8,600 bases of DNA, taken from positions 1-8,600 of the forward strand of contig DDXT01000026.1 in NCBI GenBank assembly GCA_002347755.1. The letters run 5' to 3'. The DNA comes from Caryophanales bacterium UBA2253 (GTDB lineage Bacteria > Bacillota_I > Bacilli_A > ML615J-28 > CAG-698). Position numbers and translations under genes: made by a program. Every line of letters begins with the position of its first letter. Position 1 is the first letter of the stretch. Under the pieces are notes generated by a model, which did not search any database, was not told the DNA's origin, and saw nothing but the letters and a program-made list of their open reading frames with translations. This document shows positions 5,912 to 8,600 of the stretch, in pieces.

Positions 5912-6306
5912 TCAATCTAGTTTAAGTTTTCTCATTAAGGCATAGAGGATCGGACCCGCCAACAAAAAGACAATGAAAATGTAAAATCCGTAGGATCCGA
6001 AGATTAACTCTAAAGTGTTGTTGCCGATCCCAATCAGGACAAAGATCAATAAATTGATGGTCGTCCAATTCAAAGCGTTTTTAAGGGCTTACATTTTGCT
6101 TTGGGTTTTGACGATCCAAGCCCCCAACATAAAAGTGCGGTCGGGATGGCGGTGAACAAGAATAGGATGTTGAGTAATTTCTCCGGATCATCCGTATTGA
6201 TGCCGGGTGCCGCATTCTCGATGACCAAAGATGATAGAAATTGCATGGCCGTAAAAGATATGAAAAGGCCGATGCTGACTAAGAAATTGGTTCCGATTGC
6301 TTTCAT
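5912..6306 (-). pseudogene. small four-helix membrane protein gene with a -1 frame break
   Basis: From ATG 6306 (AGGGAGA about 7 bases upstream) a frame codes MKAIGTNFLVSIGLF... with two membrane helices (about 7-26 and 44-62) and stops with TGA at 6070-6072. The frame one base back, open from 6088, continues as ALKNALNWTTINLL... with two more hydrophobic helices and a basic end (MRKLKLD), stopping with TGA at 5912-5914. Adding one A to the AA at the TGT-AAG junction (about 6088-6091) joins them as ...PKAKC-K-ALKNALNW..., a tidy 131-residue protein with a conserved-looking cytoplasmic loop. The second part has no ribosome binding site of its own; a TTG at 6071-6073 overlapping the first stop is the only start-like codon. 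Options are a real frameshift, a sequencing or assembly error, or two coupled genes. I do not recognise the family. Confidence 0.65.
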
Positions 6307-6402
6307 ATTGATTCTCCCTCCATAATGCTGTGCCATACACAAAATCATTGGTAAAGATCCAAAATTACAAAAACCGATCCGGGTATTTCTTCTTCCGTCT
6401 TT

Positions 6403-6431
6403 ATTATACTATCAAATTGTCCATAAGTTAA
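6403..6431 (-). promoter_or_regulatory. promoter of the broken membrane-protein gene
   Basis: On the minus strand TTAACT (6426-6431) and a perfect TATAAT (6403-6408) are 17 bases apart. Transcription would start near 6396, giving a leader of about 90 bases before ATG 6306, longer than for the other genes here. I see no clear conserved structure in it. A preserved good promoter argues that the gene is still expressed. Confidence 0.7.
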
Positions 6432-6477
6432 ATGGATTTTTTTGGCCTTGACGCGCCGGCTGTGAAAACAAACCCGA

Positions 6478-6506
6478 TTGTTGTGAAAACCAAAATATGA
6501 TATACT
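6478..6506 (+). promoter_or_regulatory. promoter of pcm
   Basis: TTGTTG (6478-6483) and TATACT (6501-6506) are 17 bases apart, with an extended TG element before the -10 (TGATATACT). The transcript would begin near 6513, only about 10 bases before the ATG at 6523, so the 5' leader is very short. It sits divergently from the membrane-gene promoter with about 45 bases between the two -35 boxes. Confidence 0.65.
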
Positions 6507-6522
6507 AAAAAGGGTGAAGCCT

Positions 6523-7149
6523 ATGAATGAAAACCAAACCAAAAGAATGGTCCTTGAGCAAATCATCGGCAGGGGAGTCACTTCAAAACCGGTCATTGAA
6601 GCTTTTTTACATGTGCCCAGACATAGATTTGTTTCTCAAGATGATCAAAGCTGGGCCTTCGGTGATCATCCGCTCCCCATTGATTGCGGCCAAACCATAT
6701 CGCAGCCCTATATCGTCGCTTTGATGACCGAAAGCGTGGCTTTGAACAAACGCGACCTGGTTTTGGAAATCGGAACAGGTTCAGGATATCAAACCGCCAT
6801 TTTGGCTTTATTGGGAAAAGAAGTCTATACCGTGGAACGCCATCCCCAACTTCAGGAACAAGCCCGATCGGTATTGAATGATCTTGGCCTAACGAATATC
6901 TTTTACCGGGTGGGAAACGGCTATCACGGTTGGCAGGAACATGCCCCTTTTGATGTCATTGTCGTGACCGCGGCGGCTCCGGAAATCCCCCCTGAACTTT
7001 TGGCCCAACTGAAAAACGGAGGAAGAATGGTGATTCCGGTCGGAGAAGGCTTTTTCCAGGAATTACTCTTGGTGACCAAACAAAGTGATAAAAACAAGGT
7101 TCGCTTCCTTTGCAACTGCCGGTTTGTGGCAATGGTGAATAGTGACTAA
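6523..7149 (+). CDS. pcm: protein-L-isoaspartate O-methyltransferase
   Basis: Pcm uses S-adenosylmethionine to methylate L-isoaspartyl residues formed by spontaneous damage to Asn and Asp, starting their repair in the cytoplasm. The 208-residue product has the family's usual length. It shows the pre-motif GQTISQPYIVAL (56-67), AdoMet-binding motif I LEIGTGSGYQTA (81-92), the acidic ribose contact in YTVER (102-106), FDVIVVTAAAPEIP (143-156) and the late motif GGRMVIPVG (166-174). I prefer ATG 6523, with AGGG about 8 bases upstream, over an in-frame GTG at 6514 that would sit at the transcript start. The C-terminus (CRFVAMVNSD) lacks the Gly-rich end of many homologues but the catalytic core is complete. 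It is a single-gene unit. Pcm is widespread in proteobacteria and archaea and patchy in Gram-positives. Confidence 0.95.
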   Translation: MNENQTKRMVLEQIIGRGVTSKPVIEAFLHVPRHRFVSQDDQSWAFGDHPLPIDCGQTISQPYIVALMTESVALNKRDLVLEIGTGSGYQTAILALLGKEVYTVERHPQLQEQARSVLNDLGLTNIFYRVGNGYHGWQEHAPFDVIVVTAAAPEIPPELLAQLKNGGRMVIPVGEGFFQELLLVTKQSDKNKVRFLCNCRFVAMVNSD

Positions 7150-7154
7150 AAAAC

Positions 7155-7179
7155 CCTTCGAAAAAAGCGAAGGATTTTT
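7155..7179. terminator. bidirectional terminator between pcm and ald
   Basis: CCTTCG (7155-7160) and CGAAGG (7168-7173) pair around a 7-base A-rich loop. T runs flank the stem on both strands: five T at 7175-7179 for pcm and six T on the minus strand for ald. It starts five bases after the pcm stop. Confidence 0.9.
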
Positions 7180-7219
7180 CAAAATACATCGGTAAAACCG
7201 GAGCATAACAAAAATTAAA

Positions 7220-8323
7220 TTATGACAGTTCGAAATAAGGAAGGCTGAAAGATTCAGCAACGCCTTTGCATGTGCACTTGCCATCATAAGTGTTGACGCC
7301 AGCTTTAATCGGTTTTGATGCTTTGAAAGCGGCTTCCAAACCGATGTTTGCGATAATCAGGCCGAACTTGATTGTGGCGTTGTTGAGAGCAATGGTGGAA
7401 GTTCGAGAAACAGCTCCAGGAATATTGGCTACACAATAATGATTGATCCCGTCAACGACGAATACCGGATCATCATGGTAAGTAGCGTGGGATACTTCGG
7501 TTGATCCGCCTTGATCAATGGCTACGTCTACAATCACAGAGCCTGGGCGCATCGATTTGTAATATGACCGTTTGATAATCTTTGGAGCTTTTGCACCCGG
7601 AAGCAATACACCGGAAACAACAAGATCAGCTTTTTCCAAAGATTTTTCGATGTTGTCCGCAGAACTGTATAAAGTTGTGATTTTATTTCCATAAAGATCA
7701 TCAAGATAGGTAAGCTTTTTAAGATTGATGTCCAATACGGTTACATTGGCTTCAAGTCCAACCGCAATTTTCAAAGCGTTCTCGCCGACGACTCCTGCTC
7801 CAAGGATTACAACGTTCCCTCGTTCGACGCCCGGAACTCCGGAAAGCAGAACCCCAGACCCGCCAAACGGTTTTTCCAATCGTTTGGCCCCCTCGATAAT
7901 GCTAAGACGGCCAGCTACCTCGCTCATCGGTTTTAAGCAAGGAAGACTTCCGTCATCGAGGATGATCGTCTCATAAGCGACGCCTTTTACTTTGGCAGAC
8001 AGCAACGCTTTGGTTAATTTTTCATCTGCGGCGAGATGAAGATAAGTATAGATGATTAGGCCTTCCCGGAAGAATCCAAATTCGGCTTCCAAAGGCTCTT
8101 TGACTTTGATGATCATGTCCGAACGCTTCCAAACTTGCTCGGCCTTTTCTACAATTTCCGCACCTGCTTTTGAATAATCACCGTCGGAAAAGCCCGACAT
8201 GATTCCTGCATTCGTTTCAATAAGAACTTGGTGCCCAGCATTAACATACTCTCTGGCCGCAGATGGAGTCAATCCGACGCGGCCTTCAAATTTCTTGATT
8301 TCTTTTACACATCCTACAACCAT
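7220..8323 (-). CDS. ald: alanine dehydrogenase
   Basis: Ald catalyses the reversible NAD-dependent deamination of L-alanine to pyruvate and ammonia, linking amino-acid use with central carbon metabolism, as a cytoplasmic oligomer. The 367-residue protein is full length. Residues at the active-site positions known from characterised Ald are present: Arg15 (EGRVGLTP), Lys75 (KVKEP), His96 (YLHLAA) and Asp270 (VDVAIDQGG). The Rossmann loop GAGVVG is at 175-180 with Asp198 closing the NAD ribose site. NHYCVANIPGAVSRTST (294-310) is a family hallmark. ATG 8323 follows AGGAG (8330-8334) at 6 bases. It is monocistronic, with its own promoter and the terminator shared with pcm. No aminotransferase or sporulation gene adjoins it, so catabolic versus anabolic use cannot be told. 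Confidence 0.97.
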   Translation of the reverse strand: MVVGCVKEIKKFEGRVGLTPSAAREYVNAGHQVLIETNAGIMSGFSDGDYSKAGAEIVEKAEQVWKRSDMIIKVKEPLEAEFGFFREGLIIYTYLHLAADEKLTKALLSAKVKGVAYETIILDDGSLPCLKPMSEVAGRLSIIEGAKRLEKPFGGSGVLLSGVPGVERGNVVILGAGVVGENALKIAVGLEANVTVLDINLKKLTYLDDLYGNKITTLYSSADNIEKSLEKADLVVSGVLLPGAKAPKIIKRSYYKSMRPGSVIVDVAIDQGGSTEVSHATYHDDPVFVVDGINHYCVANIPGAVSRTSTIALNNATIKFGLIIANIGLEAAFKASKPIKAGVNTYDGKCTCKGVAESFSLPYFELS

Positions 8324-8367
8324 TTTTTACTCCTTTTTCAAACCATCGTGTTTCACAATGATTATTA

Positions 8368-8396
8368 ATTATATCACAAACGTCTTCAGTATTCAA
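8368..8396 (-). promoter_or_regulatory. promoter of ald
   Basis: On the minus strand TTGAAT (8391-8396) and a perfect TATAAT (8368-8373) are 17 bases apart with an extended TG element (TGTGATATAAT). The hexamer TTGTGA just before the -10 (8374-8379) recurs as a direct repeat exactly 21 bases downstream (8353-8358) in the early leader, two helical turns away, which could be a pair of operator half-sites. Confidence 0.78.
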
Positions 8397-8407
8397 TTGA
8401 AAAAATC

Positions 8408-8444
8408 AAAAAAACAAAAACAGACGGCTAGAAACACGCCATCT
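8408..8444 (-). terminator. rho-independent terminator of the unit upstream of ald
   Basis: On the minus strand AGATGGC (8438-8444) pairs with GCCGTCT (8422-8428), seven pairs including one G-T, around a 9-base loop. G, five T, G and seven T follow (8421 down to 8408). It begins nine bases past the small membrane peptide stop. The G-T pair is a C-A mismatch on the other strand, so it is built for leftward transcription. Confidence 0.85.
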
Positions 8445-8453
8445 TTTTTCGGT

Positions 8454-8573
8454 TTATATGCTGTATCCCGGGCTGGTTGTCCATAGAATAATCATCATCA
8501 ATCCCAGAAATACGGCTCCAAGAAAGCAGATGGTTATGATTAGCCGAGTCTTTTTTGCAAACGGCTTGCTCAC
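8454..8573 (-). CDS. small single-helix membrane protein (39 residues)
   Basis: A leftward frame from GTG 8573 codes a 39-residue peptide: a basic start (SKPFAKKTR), one hydrophobic helix (about 11-30, LIITICFLGA then VFLGLMMIIL) and a short polar tail, WTTSPGYSI. A clear terminator follows nine bases after its TAA, showing that a leftward transcript ends here. The GTG overlaps the stop of a preceding frame as GTGA, typical of coupled genes in an operon. No well-spaced ribosome binding site is present, so translation would rely on coupling. In-frame TAA at 8598-8600 rules out simple extension beyond the window. I do not recognise it. A frameshifted end of a larger membrane protein is the alternative. 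Confidence 0.5.
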   Translation of the reverse strand: MSKPFAKKTRLIITICFLGAVFLGLMMIILWTTSPGYSI

Positions 8574-8600
8574 CCACCTGAGTTTGCCACTTTGACCTTA
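8570..8600 (-). CDS. C-terminal tail of a gene entering from the right (partial)
   Basis: Read leftward from 8599, the frame gives KVKVANSGG and stops with TGA at 8570-8572, overlapping the GTG of the small membrane peptide as GTGA. That overlap is the only evidence for the frame. Nine residues are too few to identify. If correct, the two genes share a transcript ending at the 8408-8444 terminator. Confidence 0.35.
   Translation of the reverse strand, partial: KVKVANSGG

Noticed and set aside
6070..6093. Programmed -1 ribosomal frameshifting
   Set aside because: The heptamer C-TTA-AAA does not allow good P-site re-pairing, and I saw no strong downstream hairpin. A lost base is simpler.
1..8600. 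Mobile element, CRISPR array, defence island or biosynthetic cluster
   Set aside because: I found no transposase or integrase, repeat-spacer pattern, terminal inverted repeats or multi-gene pathway. The window reads as ordinary chromosome.

Overview
The window is AT-rich (roughly 40% G+C by eye). Genes have strong GGAGG-type ribosome binding sites, promoters close to the sigma-A consensus and short U-tract terminators. UGA works as a stop (corA and the secreted protein end in TGA) and Trp is TGG, so the code is standard. Several lipoprotein signals, a YbbC/NamZ-type protein and a DUF4349 lipoprotein point to a low-GC Gram-positive lineage (Bacillota or a Bacillota-like Mycoplasmatota clade). 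I cannot place it further without a search. There are no mobile elements, CRISPR arrays, tRNAs or rRNAs. This looks like ordinary chromosome made of short transcription units.

Left part (1-2400): a possible gene tail and terminator at the edge, then a leftward series: two adjacent GNAT acetyltransferase genes (2326 to 1331), a structured intergenic stretch that could be a ~115-nt small RNA with its own promoter and terminator (1317 to 1203), and a CorA-type divalent-cation transporter with its own promoter. A divergent promoter region at 2367-2463 separates these from a rightward two-gene unit: an unrecognised secreted protein read from a TTG codon, and a 52-residue lipoprotein one base further on. 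That unit has a perfect TTGACA/TATAAT promoter and a clean terminator.

Middle (3247-6431): leftward single genes, each with its own promoter. They are a NamZ-family (DUF1343) lipoprotein with a bacterial Ig-like domain, a DUF4349 lipoprotein with a coiled coil and a C-terminal membrane helix, and a small four-helix membrane protein whose reading frame is broken by what looks like one missing base.

Right part (6478-8600): a rightward protein-L-isoaspartate O-methyltransferase (pcm) converges on a leftward alanine dehydrogenase (ald) across a shared bidirectional terminator. Upstream of ald a strong leftward terminator marks the end of another unit: a 39-residue membrane peptide gene that overlaps, by GTGA, the tail of a gene leaving the window.

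The genes do not form one pathway. The common theme is cell-surface proteins (CorA, three lipoproteins, one secreted protein, two small membrane proteins) plus housekeeping enzymes. The most useful leads are the candidate small RNA, the broken membrane gene, the uncharacterised secreted protein/lipoprotein pair, and a near-identical extended -10 element in front of both ald and the namZ-like gene.
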